Source of the DNA: an uncultured Draconibacterium sp.
Lineage (GTDB): Bacteria > Bacteroidota > Bacteroidia > Bacteroidales > Prolixibacteraceae
Reading direction: 5' to 3'
Length of the DNA stretch: 64,000 nucleotides
NCBI RefSeq assembly: GCF_963675585.1
Contig: NZ_OY776414.1
Location: forward strand, 1,963,001 to 2,027,000
The position numbers and the translations under genes are program-made. Below, in pieces: positions 41,349 to 50,680 of the stretch (within the stretch, counting starts at the first letter, position 1; every line of letters starts with the position of its first letter). Under the pieces are notes generated by a model that was not told the DNA's origin, did not search any database, and worked only from the letters and a program-made list of their open reading frames with translations.

Positions 41349-43988
41349 TTATTGCACCACAATTTTATGTGTGTCGCTTACATTATTTGCCAACACATTC
41401 ACAAAATAAATTCCTGATTTTAATCTGCCTTCAATCGGAATTTTGTATTGATTTTCAGTAATTCCTTTCATCCGATACAATACAGATCCTCTGGCATCAA
41501 TTATTAAAACCTCCTTTTCTCCTGTACTTTTTGCATCAAAATCAATATTTAAAATATCATTTGATGTTATTGGATTAGGAAACATTTTTGTTTTGAAAGT
41601 ACTGCGTTCAACCGGAATAGTATTTACACCGGTAACATCGTCATAAATGGTTGCACCTTCAGTTGGAAAGGGTTCAACAGGATCAGTCACATCGGTAATC
41701 ACTGCATTGTAATCGTACCACTTTCGGTAAACACTGGCTTTGCCTTCAATGCCTTCAACCAATTGTAAACGGTAATCAAAATGTGCCATTCTGGTTTCTT
41801 CGCCTTCGTACACATAATCGGTATTACAAATAACAGCAATCACAACTCCGTTGGCTGCCGCTTTCTCCAGTTTCAAACGGCACTCACCTTCCGACACAGG
41901 ATGGCTGTATACAGCTGTTCCATCAGTTGCACGGTAACACAACTGACAGGTCATATTTTCGCCAATTGGCATAAAATTCACCACAACCTCGTTGCCCGAT
42001 ACTTTTAAAGGAATCTGGTTTGCTCCCGACCAGCCCGGAGTTGTGCGCGGTTCCGGAGTTAATATTTTATTCTCGGTATCGCGCATCCATGTTTTTACAT
42101 ACGGTGTTGCCTTCCAAATTGTCGGACTCATCCAGCTGGGTTGCCATTCCGCTCCAATATTTGAATTAAAGTTAGCATCCAGTAATTTTTTAATGGCGCC
42201 ACTCCATTCTTCCATATCCACCAAAGCCTGTTTTGCGCGGTATTCCATTATTATACGACGAATTTGCATATCGCCAATGCCGTTTGCCATTCCTGCGAGA
42301 ACGCGTTCGGGGCAGTTTCGCCAAATCCAGGCCACACTACCTTTACCCAATGCCTGACCTAAAAATGTTGGGAAAGTATTTCCATATTGATTTCCACCAA
42401 GAAGCCTTCTCCAGGTACATATTTGCTGGCTTCCCTCAAAACGGTTCACTCCTTCAGCACTTGGTCCGCCAAAAGTTCCGTCCTGCAACCAACCTGTGTA
42501 ACATTCAATGGGCATAAACGGCGCAATGTACGGACAGGCATTCAGAAAGCCCATCGAGCTGTAATCGTTCGACTGGCGGGCTGCGGCTTCCTGTTGCAAC
42601 CAGGTATTTCCACCTTCCTGAAACCAGGCCGCCTTTTTAGCACCCGGTAAATCAGCCAGAACTGCGTGTATTCCTTCGTGAACCATTGCTCCCATTTGAG
42701 CTTCACGGTCGTTGTACGGGCACGATGGATCAAATGAATAAATCGGGTAATACGATGCCAGAATACAAGCATATCCTCCAACGGCACTTTGCCAGCCACC
42801 CAAGGCCATTGTATCGGCATTATCAATACACGATAAGCCGGAACCGTACAGATAAACTGCACTTCGGTATCCGTCTTTGGCTCGTTTATCAGGTGGCCAA
42901 CCCATTGTATCGCGGAAATACGCAAAATCCTGGTTTAATCGTTCCAGCATGGGAGTTATCGCCGCCTCGGTAATTTCCGATCGTTTATTGGGTCCCCACT
43001 TAAAGGTCCACCAATCCGATGATTGAGAACCCACCACCTGAGCACAATCATCGAGGTCTTTTGTTGGCATGTCGAGAGCAGGAAACTCATCTTTGAAATT
43101 ATAATTTAAAGTAGGACTGTAACTTGGCCAATTGTACGCTTTGGCGGCATGTTCGTCGTCGCCAAAAAACACCCAAATACCGTCGCTTGGTTTTGATACG
43201 TTTCCGGCAGCATCAACTGCCTGAACTGCCAACATAAAATGAGAATTTGGAGTCAGATCTTTTAATGTAGCAATGCGATAAGGTGCCGTTTTAACCACGG
43301 AATCATTCAGCAAAATATTGTATCCCGCTACTTTATCATCATCCGAAGAACCTTGCCACTGAACAGAAATACTGGTTTCTGTCATTCCAATTATTTCGGG
43401 TGTGCCCGGTGCCGTTGGTGCATTAAAATCGGTACTCCCTGACAAACTGCGCCCCCACACCCGAAACTCTAAAATTCCGGTTGATTCATTTTCGTTCATC
43501 ATTGAAACACGTAACCGGGTGGTTTGTAACTCACCCAAAAACGCCACATTAAATTGATTTTTTACACAAGGAACATCAACAACTTTCTCCCATGCTGAAG
43601 CTGTTTCGTTATAGGTTTCAATGTACGCGTCATTGGGAGTAATTACACCGCCGCCGTCATCAAACCAATAAATCTCAATTGATGTTGCAATAAATGGCTG
43701 AGTCCATGCATACTCTACCCATTGATAGGAATTTGGATTTGGCCAGTTTCCATAAGCTGTGTGCGTTTTATCGTTGGAATTGGCAGGTACAAAACCATCG
43801 TTAACCGCATCCAGGCTTTCCCAGTCGGATACATAAGAAGTGCTTGCTGTTGCAATTTCAGCAATGTTGATACTGTCTTCATTCGCTTCAAAACGAATAC
43901 TACTGTAAGAGTTGGACGCCTGCGACTGATATGCGCAGGCACCGATCACAAACAGTAAAATATTTAGTGAATATATAATTCGGTTCAT
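41349..43988 (-). CDS. Secreted multidomain protein: discoidin-like, FN3, metallopeptidase-like, T9SS tail
   Basis: From the ATG at 43988 it has 879 residues with a signal sequence. A discoidin-like region (about 35-180) has AYGNWPNPNSYQWVEYAW and a fibronectin type III domain follows (about 190-270, ISVQWQGSSDDDKVAGYNI). The central region has MVHEGIHAVLADLPG (His437-Glu438 to His441) and FQEGGNTWLQQE, consistent with a zinc peptidase. The end (about 800-879) has FKTKMFPNPITSN and SGIYFVNVLANN, a T9SS type A sorting signal. The domain match for the core is not certain to me. Its neighbours are GH127 and peptidase genes. The TTG at 44039 is rejected. Confidence 0.75.
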   Translation of the reverse strand: MNRIIYSLNILLFVIGACAYQSQASNSYSSIRFEANEDSINIAEIATASTSYVSDWESLDAVNDGFVPANSNDKTHTAYGNWPNPNSYQWVEYAWTQPFIATSIEIYWFDDGGGVITPNDAYIETYNETASAWEKVVDVPCVKNQFNVAFLGELQTTRLRVSMMNENESTGILEFRVWGRSLSGSTDFNAPTAPGTPEIIGMTETSISVQWQGSSDDDKVAGYNILLNDSVVKTAPYRIATLKDLTPNSHFMLAVQAVDAAGNVSKPSDGIWVFFGDDEHAAKAYNWPSYSPTLNYNFKDEFPALDMPTKDLDDCAQVVGSQSSDWWTFKWGPNKRSEITEAAITPMLERLNQDFAYFRDTMGWPPDKRAKDGYRSAVYLYGSGLSCIDNADTMALGGWQSAVGGYACILASYYPIYSFDPSCPYNDREAQMGAMVHEGIHAVLADLPGAKKAAWFQEGGNTWLQQEAAARQSNDYSSMGFLNACPYIAPFMPIECYTGWLQDGTFGGPSAEGVNRFEGSQQICTWRRLLGGNQYGNTFPTFLGQALGKGSVAWIWRNCPERVLAGMANGIGDMQIRRIIMEYRAKQALVDMEEWSGAIKKLLDANFNSNIGAEWQPSWMSPTIWKATPYVKTWMRDTENKILTPEPRTTPGWSGANQIPLKVSGNEVVVNFMPIGENMTCQLCYRATDGTAVYSHPVSEGECRLKLEKAAANGVVIAVICNTDYVYEGEETRMAHFDYRLQLVEGIEGKASVYRKWYDYNAVITDVTDPVEPFPTEGATIYDDVTGVNTIPVERSTFKTKMFPNPITSNDILNIDFDAKSTGEKEVLIIDARGSVLYRMKGITENQYKIPIEGRLKSGIYFVNVLANNVSDTHKIVVQ

Positions 43989-44045
43989 TTGTTGTTTTTT
44001 AAAATGGTTGGTTTTATGTATTGTATTACCATAAAACAATTGTGT

Positions 44046-46439
44046 TTATTTGAGTTTCCATTCCATTATACCTGCTGAAAAACCTTCCTGTTGTTTGGCA
44101 TTTAAACGGATTGCTTTTGTTTTTACAGGTTTAAAGTTTACTGTATTGTAGGCATTCAAAGCCACTCCAAATGCATCTGAAGTTTCCACGTCAGCCCAGG
44201 TTCCTTTTGAGTTTAAATATTGTAAGTTCCAGTTTTCAGGAGCACGGTAATTCACGTCGTAATGATCGAGATTGAGCCAGTAGACCGAAGACTCAGAAAG
44301 TGTGACAGGTTTTTCAAAATCGTACTCCACCCAATCTTCAGCTCCTTCTTTTAACCACCAGTAGAAATATGCCTTATCCGTGTCGTCCGAACTTTTAGGA
44401 TCGAATCCGTCATCTAATCCGGGAGCCCAATCGGTTGATGCTTTTGCTTCTGCCAGATCCAAAACAGAGGATGCAGGTTTTGTCACCGTCGTACTTTTTT
44501 CGGCAGGAATCCAAACCAACATGTTCGATTTTCCACGGTTGTTCCAGGTATAATAAGGGATTGCTTTTAAAGTTGTGGATTGTTCCTTCTCTCCTTCTAC
44601 CTTATTCCCTTCCAGACTTAAAGTAACAACACCACCTAACAAATCAGCTTCGTACCTGCTCTCAACTGCAGTGTTGGCATCAATGTAATTGTCGAACAAC
44701 CAGTCGTTGTTGTTGTCTTTGTCTTCCAGGCAATAAACAACAGGACCACGCTGAAGGGCCACTTTTCCTTTGTCGTTTTCCACTTTTTCGTTTGCAACAA
44801 CTTTTCGCACCGGCATTGGCAGAACAAGTTCAACCACGTCGTTATTTTTCCAGTTTCGGTTGATCTCAACATATCCCTTTTTCAGGTTAGATTCCACAAC
44901 TACACCATTTACTTTCAGGCTGTATTTTTCTGAATCCGAAGAAACAAAACGGTACAAATCGGAAGGAACCACCTGGTTTTGTGCCCATCCTGGAATACGC
45001 ACCATCAAAGCAAATTTGCCGACAGGTGCCTCCTCCATTTTCAGTTTAACCGTTCCTTCCCAGGGATACCGGGTTTCCTGAGTAATTTTAACCTTGTTTT
45101 CGCCCACCGAAATTTCGGCAACACCTTCGGCAAACAGGTTTACAAACAAACTGTTTTCGCCGGCTGCATACACATAACCGGGCACCGAAGCCATAAAACG
45201 AGTTACATTTCCCGGACAACAAGCGCATCCAAACCATGGAGCACGCTCGTGATTGTGCACCGATTCCAAAGGATTATCGTAAAAAAACAAATCGCCGCTG
45301 AGTGATACTCCTGAAATTAGACCGTTGTATAGTGTGCGCTCCAAAACATCGTAGTATTTTGCATCGGCATCGTTCAAAAACAAACGATAATTCCAATACA
45401 CATTCGAAATGGCCGCACAGGTTTCGCAATACGAAGTCATGTTGGGCAACTTATAATTGGGGCCAAAACCTTCGCCTTGTGCCCGTTGGCCAATTCCACC
45501 GGTGATGTATAGTTTTTTGGAAACCACATTGTCCCAAACTCTTTTGGTGGCCATCATCAATGAGTCATCCTGCATTAACGAAGCCACATCGGTAACTCCC
45601 GAATACAAATAACCCAAACGCACGGCATGTCCAACAGCTTCTTCCTGTTCAACAATGGGCATGTGATCCTGACTGTATGCGTTTAATTCGTGACCATCGG
45701 TTCCTTTTCCGGTTTCATCAATAAAATAACGAGCCAGTTCGAGGTACTTTTTATCGCCCGTGGCACGGTACAATTTCACCAGAGCCATTTCAATAATCGG
45801 GTGTCCCGAAGGAACATGTTTCTGGCCTTCGTTCGGGCCAAAATCCTTGTAAACCAAATCGGCATTTTTTATGGCTACATTTAAAAGACTGGTTTTTCCG
45901 GTGGCCTGGTAATGTGCAACCGCAGCCTCGTACAAATGCCCCGAGTTGTATAACTCATGACTGTTTAAGCGGTCCCAGCGACCGTTTCCATACCAACGTT
46001 GAAGGCGTTCGCATTTGTTCGTTAAACAGGTGTACAAATAACCATCTTCTTCCTGGGCAGCGCTAATGTAAGTAATCAGGCTATCCAGATAATGATCCAG
46101 TTTTTCATCGTATTCGGCGGCCAGTGCATACGACGCACCTTCAAGAATTTTATAAATATCAGTATCATCAAACGGGAAATCGCCCTGATGTTCACCTTCA
46201 ATTAAACCGGCTGCCAGAGCAAAATTGTCTACCCGGCCGGTTTCTTCACTTTTCTGAAAAGCAGAAGGGATTGATACTTTCTGATTTACTTCGATTTTGG
46301 GCGCCCAAAAACAGTCGTTTAAATGCACATCGGTAAATGATACCGGCTGAAGTGGCGTGTTCTGCCTTTCTTTTTCAGCGCATGAAAACAGAGCAATTAA
46401 CAAAGTAAATGCTGCAAACAAACGTAATATAGTTTTCAT
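44046..46439 (-). CDS. GH127 beta-L-arabinofuranosidase lipoprotein
   Basis: This 797-residue lipoprotein (Cys20 in LFSC) has the alpha/alpha-barrel of GH127 (DUF1680): VHLNDCFWAPKIEVNQKVS, EDGYLYTCLTNK, NSHELYNSGHLYEAAVAH, MTSYCETCAAISNVYWNYRL, and WFGCACCPGN. The cysteine set C405-A-C407-C408 matches Cys415/417/418 of HypBA1, so Cys407 is the likely nucleophile. A galactose-binding-like domain is added at about 660-797 (DWVEYDFEKPVTLSESSVYW). HypBA1 releases L-arabinose from beta-1,2-linked arabino-oligosaccharides on hydroxyproline in extensins. That is the best substrate guess here. Confidence 0.92.
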   Translation of the reverse strand: MKTILRLFAAFTLLIALFSCAEKERQNTPLQPVSFTDVHLNDCFWAPKIEVNQKVSIPSAFQKSEETGRVDNFALAAGLIEGEHQGDFPFDDTDIYKILEGASYALAAEYDEKLDHYLDSLITYISAAQEEDGYLYTCLTNKCERLQRWYGNGRWDRLNSHELYNSGHLYEAAVAHYQATGKTSLLNVAIKNADLVYKDFGPNEGQKHVPSGHPIIEMALVKLYRATGDKKYLELARYFIDETGKGTDGHELNAYSQDHMPIVEQEEAVGHAVRLGYLYSGVTDVASLMQDDSLMMATKRVWDNVVSKKLYITGGIGQRAQGEGFGPNYKLPNMTSYCETCAAISNVYWNYRLFLNDADAKYYDVLERTLYNGLISGVSLSGDLFFYDNPLESVHNHERAPWFGCACCPGNVTRFMASVPGYVYAAGENSLFVNLFAEGVAEISVGENKVKITQETRYPWEGTVKLKMEEAPVGKFALMVRIPGWAQNQVVPSDLYRFVSSDSEKYSLKVNGVVVESNLKKGYVEINRNWKNNDVVELVLPMPVRKVVANEKVENDKGKVALQRGPVVYCLEDKDNNNDWLFDNYIDANTAVESRYEADLLGGVVTLSLEGNKVEGEKEQSTTLKAIPYYTWNNRGKSNMLVWIPAEKSTTVTKPASSVLDLAEAKASTDWAPGLDDGFDPKSSDDTDKAYFYWWLKEGAEDWVEYDFEKPVTLSESSVYWLNLDHYDVNYRAPENWNLQYLNSKGTWADVETSDAFGVALNAYNTVNFKPVKTKAIRLNAKQQEGFSAGIMEWKLK

Positions 46440-46446
46440 TTCCGTT

Positions 46447-49167
46447 TTAATTGAGGGTGATTTTAGTGGTCTCTTTTTGTAACGGAATTACATACTGTCC
46501 TCTGTCGTTTTTTGAAAAATCGTTTGGTTTACCATTGAATGCCGATTCTCCAAAAGACTTCATGCGCAAATAAGCATTTGGTGTATACTCGTTTGTTTTA
46601 TCGAGTACCAATTCTACTTTGCCTGAAGTTTTATTGTACGAAACTGATTTAAATTTACCGGCATCAAGTGTAAGCCATAATTTTAAAGGAGCAACATACA
46701 TTCTCGATTTAGCCGCAGTGGTAAGGTCCACTTTTACAACATCGCCTTCTTCCGATAAATTACCACCAAAAGCCAGCCATCCAAATTCATCGTTCTGCAT
46801 TAAATAGCTCGATGTATTTACAGCGTAACCATAAAATCCGGTACCATAATCACCTGAAATTGGATCGTTTTTTAAGGTTGAAGGAAATGAATGAAAAGCA
46901 GCCGGCGCAAAACCGTCTTCGGTAATGTTCGAAATTGCTCCCAATACACCGCCGTAACCAACGCGCAGTAGGTATAAATCATCGGGATTTTGTTTGTATT
47001 CGTGAAGAACAGGAATGGCATTTAAAGCCGAACCGTAATGGTGAATCTGGCGTTCGACACGCGACAATTTTCCACCGTATAAAAAGTCCCAGTAACGACG
47101 CGCATTTCCGTTATACGCCCAGTGCGGGATGGTTGGCATATACGCCAAAATTGCTTTTAAAGTTGTGTTGGCCTTATCTGCGTATCCAAAGTACCACGAC
47201 CACATGTAAACTTCTTCCTGACCGGTTGAATCCCATGGCATTTCGCTTCCAAACGGATAATTTAAGGTTGCCCAATGATCGGCACGGCCTTTCATTTGAG
47301 CTTCCAGTTTTCGGGCATATTCCCACAAACCTTCCGCTTTCAAATCTTCCAGAATCAGTAGAAAAACACTACCCTCCATTTGTCCAAACTGCGCATAATA
47401 AGGAGCCAGTTCCACCATGGCCATGGAAGTTTGATAAGCATTCATCAGGTACCAATCCCAGGTTTGCTGGTTAACCAGCCCTTCGTAATTTCGTGCCAAA
47501 CGATACATTACCCAGTGCGCCGCAGCCACGTGCGGATAATTGTACGAGCGTTCTACCGAAGCAGCATGTTTTTTATCCCAGGCTGCCCAGGTTTTGTAGT
47601 TTACATCGGCGCTATAAGTACCCGCCGGAACTGAATCGGGTTCGTAATAAAACATACTTTTACGTACTCCGAATTTTTCTTTGCCTTCGTTGTACTGAAT
47701 TCCACCCCAAATGGTTTTTTGCACAAAATCTTCCAATTTGGCAACCTCCTCTTTATCGGGCTGAATCAATTGTTTCATAACGGCATTCAACCAGGCACCT
47801 GCTCCACCTTCGTCACTTAATCCGCAAATCCAGGCACGGCTGTCTTCTGTTACCTGTTTTTGTTCTTCGTAATCGTATGTAATTACCGAAGGTCCGCGAT
47901 CGAAAAGATCATTCTCATCATCAAACCATTGTTTTGTTGTAAGGAAGTGCCCGTTATCCGCAACCACTTCTTCTTCGGGTTTAATGATTTTATAATTTAT
48001 GGTTTGTTTCAATCCATTTTTGTAGGTAATCGTAAGCAGCGTACGTCCCCAGCTTTTGGCTTTAACGTCGTATTTTACCCAAGCGTTTTTAGTGGTTTCT
48101 TTTTTGGTAAGTGTTAATGCACCTTCCGGTTCAACTTTCAGGCTTTTTACTTTCTGATCGTACTTTAAAAATAACTCAGCATTTACATCCTGAGGCACCA
48201 CATAACCGGGAACACCAACAGCCACAGGCCGTTTGTTTTCAATTAAGGCATTTTCAATGTTGCGGATAGAGTCGGTTAACACCAGTTTTACGCCGTAGCT
48301 TTGCGATTTTCCGGGCTTCAAAACCATTGATGAAGGCTTGTTCCAGGGAGTAGCTTCTTTCCATTCGTTTTCAGCATAGGCTTTGGTTAAAGGCATCCAC
48401 TCGTGAAATCCTTCAAAAGTAATTCCCCTGCGTGTTGGATCGTCAAGCAATGGATTCCAGGCTTCAAACGGTGTACCGTCTAAAGGCAAAACCAAAAGTA
48501 CGGGTCCACTACCTTTTAAACGGATTACCTGCAAATAACCGGCATCGCTTCCAATGTACGGATCGTAAAAAACATTTTCGGCATGTGCTTCGTCCAGTGA
48601 TTTATGACCGTGGTTGTTGTTAAAAATCAAGGGAATTCCCAATGAGCCAATTTCAACTGTGTTATTGGAAATATTTTTTATTTCGAAGCGCAAAACAATA
48701 TGCTGGCCTTCTTTTTCCCAATAACGAACTACTTTAAGCGGGCTTCCTTCCAAAACTGCGGATAAATCCGAAACAGCAAGTTGGTCCTCTTTTTCAGGAT
48801 TTAAAACAGTGATACTTTTGCGCGAGGCAGCCGATGAAAAACTTTTCCAATCGGTTTCGTTCAATTCGCGCACCCTAAAGTTTATATCACCTAAATGATA
48901 AAAACCGGCCTTACTGCGTTGGTTTAACAATTCGCCCGGTGTAAAGTCGAAGTCGGCTTCCGATACCGGATGCAAACCGGCAACTGTGTGCGAGGCATTT
49001 AAAAGTTCCAGATTAAACTCCGGTGTAGAAAATGCCACAGTTCCCAGCCCCATATTTATTGAATCGATTTCGGTTGTTGCAATCGATGCATTTGCTTTCG
49101 AAACTGGAGCGAAACTCCATACAAACATGCAGCAGAATAGAAAGAAATATAAATTCTTTGGTTTCAT
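46447..49167 (-). CDS. DUF5695-like secreted protein, candidate six-hairpin glycosidase
   Basis: From the ATG at 49167 it has 906 residues with a signal ending APVSKANA. The first part is beta-rich (about 30-400; VAFSTPEFNLELLNASHTV, FEGFHEWMPLTKAYAENEW). The second is alpha-helical with RAWICGLSDEGGAGAWLNAV, YNYPHVAAAHWVMYRLARN and SYLMQNDEFGWLAFGGNLSE, like a six-hairpin barrel. I believe this is DUF5695, a family seen in polysaccharide loci; no activity is established to my knowledge. It lies eight bases before the GH127 gene in the same transcript. An ATG at 49197 is an alternative start. Confidence 0.7.
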   Translation of the reverse strand: MKPKNLYFFLFCCMFVWSFAPVSKANASIATTEIDSINMGLGTVAFSTPEFNLELLNASHTVAGLHPVSEADFDFTPGELLNQRSKAGFYHLGDINFRVRELNETDWKSFSSAASRKSITVLNPEKEDQLAVSDLSAVLEGSPLKVVRYWEKEGQHIVLRFEIKNISNNTVEIGSLGIPLIFNNNHGHKSLDEAHAENVFYDPYIGSDAGYLQVIRLKGSGPVLLVLPLDGTPFEAWNPLLDDPTRRGITFEGFHEWMPLTKAYAENEWKEATPWNKPSSMVLKPGKSQSYGVKLVLTDSIRNIENALIENKRPVAVGVPGYVVPQDVNAELFLKYDQKVKSLKVEPEGALTLTKKETTKNAWVKYDVKAKSWGRTLLTITYKNGLKQTINYKIIKPEEEVVADNGHFLTTKQWFDDENDLFDRGPSVITYDYEEQKQVTEDSRAWICGLSDEGGAGAWLNAVMKQLIQPDKEEVAKLEDFVQKTIWGGIQYNEGKEKFGVRKSMFYYEPDSVPAGTYSADVNYKTWAAWDKKHAASVERSYNYPHVAAAHWVMYRLARNYEGLVNQQTWDWYLMNAYQTSMAMVELAPYYAQFGQMEGSVFLLILEDLKAEGLWEYARKLEAQMKGRADHWATLNYPFGSEMPWDSTGQEEVYMWSWYFGYADKANTTLKAILAYMPTIPHWAYNGNARRYWDFLYGGKLSRVERQIHHYGSALNAIPVLHEYKQNPDDLYLLRVGYGGVLGAISNITEDGFAPAAFHSFPSTLKNDPISGDYGTGFYGYAVNTSSYLMQNDEFGWLAFGGNLSEEGDVVKVDLTTAAKSRMYVAPLKLWLTLDAGKFKSVSYNKTSGKVELVLDKTNEYTPNAYLRMKSFGESAFNGKPNDFSKNDRGQYVIPLQKETTKITLN

Positions 49168-49358
49168 TTTGTGTCTTTTTAAATCGTTATCGTTCATCCC
49201 GGAGTTTTATCGTTCACCGGATCTATCACGAAGTCAAATCGTATACTTATACTGACGCTCGGATATTCTTAAATAACTATAAATCAAATTTTATTATTCT
49301 AATTTAGTCTTTTACCTTTTAAAGTTTGGTTCTGTTCTTATGTTCTTTTCAAATCAGT

Positions 49359-50675
49359 TTACTTTGTTCCTTCAGGATAGTTTTCAATCACACCCGACAA
49401 ATAATCGATCCGCATTGATAACCACTGCTCCATTTGCCTGATTTCGGTATCGTTGCTTTTATTAATTGGCCAGCGTTCGGCATCGTTTTCCATTGCCACC
49501 GAAAAACCATCGGCATAACTTTGCGTTGTTTCCCAATACTCCGACATAATTTTGTCTTTTACCGCCAACCACCGTTGTTTGTATTCTTCTACAAACTGTT
49601 TATTCTGAAACAAATCGGTAAAAAAACCAGAAACCCAATAACCTGACGTATGATTTACAGGCGAAGTTCCCAACACCAGCTCTTTATACGAATGGAAATA
49701 GTTGTGCCCTGTGTACATTGTACCCCAGTCGAAATCAAAACCGGCGTCGAAATCCCAAAGCGGACCAATTTTCCACCTACCGCCACTCTCCTTGTAAAAA
49801 TAGATACTGCGCGGAGCGTCCACTTCCACATTGTACACCAACTCCTGAATAAGCATAAAGTCGATAAAAAGAGGTATATCCAATTCTTGTTCAACTTCGG
49901 CGTAATTTGCATTTTTTATGGTGTTTTCCAACCTTGCAAAGTCGCTTTTAATTGCAGTCAAACGGGCTGCGGAAATGGCTTCCGGACTTTTAACACACAC
50001 CGGCACACGGTAGACGGATGACCAGAAATTGTCGCCACTGTTTGGTGACAACTCCGGCCCGTCATCGGCATCAAGAGAAATTAAAACTCCTCCTACTGAA
50101 TCTATTGCTACGCGATTTTCGCCCTGTTCTACCTGTTCTGTCAACAGATATAGCCCGATGTATTTATCATTTAATGTTACTTCGACATAACGAACGTGGT
50201 TTGAATAAGGCAGGTTTAAACCCTTGCCTACCGTAAAAACAAAGGCATTCATTAAGTGCGTCGGATCGCGGTAATCTGCCAGTAACACCCAATCTTTATC
50301 TGCTTTTAAACCAAGAATCTCAGCTTTTTTGTCCAGTTTAATACGATACGGTTTTTTGGGATACCACAGCCAGGTAGAATTTCCTCTTCCCCTGACCTTT
50401 GCACTTCCCGAATAATTCCAGTCGCTGTTATCCGATTCTACCGAAAAAGTACAGTTTACATAGGTTTCCTTCGAATCAATTTCCGAATTGTTTTCAGTTG
50501 AAATTGTAATCTGCGCCACCTGAAAAGATTCTGCATTTAACTCAACCTCATCATCTTCTTTTTCAGGAAGTTCATCGTCGGAACACCCCGTAAACAAGAA
50601 AATGGATAAACAAAACATCAGAAAAACCAATTTTGGTTTTGTCGGACTGGTTATATGTAAGCGCTCTGAAATCAA
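49359..50675 (-). CDS. CotH-family protein, surface lipoprotein
   Basis: This 438-residue lipoprotein (Cys31 in LFTGC, then SDDELPEKEDDE, an acidic stretch) has a CotH kinase-like domain. SAKVRGRGNSTWLWYPKKPYR, LLADYRDPTHLMNAFVF, VEVTLNDKYIGLYLLTEQVE and GPLWDFDAGFDFDWG are the family's motifs. CotH proteins include a spore-coat protein kinase; the role in sugar loci is unclear. The only start that leaves a full signal is the TTG at 50675, six bases after the upstream stop. The first ATG at 50618 would cut off the basic N-region. Confidence 0.88.
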   Translation of the reverse strand: MISERLHITSPTKPKLVFLMFCLSIFLFTGCSDDELPEKEDDEVELNAESFQVAQITISTENNSEIDSKETYVNCTFSVESDNSDWNYSGSAKVRGRGNSTWLWYPKKPYRIKLDKKAEILGLKADKDWVLLADYRDPTHLMNAFVFTVGKGLNLPYSNHVRYVEVTLNDKYIGLYLLTEQVEQGENRVAIDSVGGVLISLDADDGPELSPNSGDNFWSSVYRVPVCVKSPEAISAARLTAIKSDFARLENTIKNANYAEVEQELDIPLFIDFMLIQELVYNVEVDAPRSIYFYKESGGRWKIGPLWDFDAGFDFDWGTMYTGHNYFHSYKELVLGTSPVNHTSGYWVSGFFTDLFQNKQFVEEYKQRWLAVKDKIMSEYWETTQSYADGFSVAMENDAERWPINKSNDTEIRQMEQWLSMRIDYLSGVIENYPEGTK

Positions 50676-50680
50676 AGTGT

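Noticed and set aside
46935-47474. A 179-residue + strand frame inside the DUF5695-like gene
   Set aside because: It overlaps a long, motif-bearing - strand gene, and no signal or family feature is visible.
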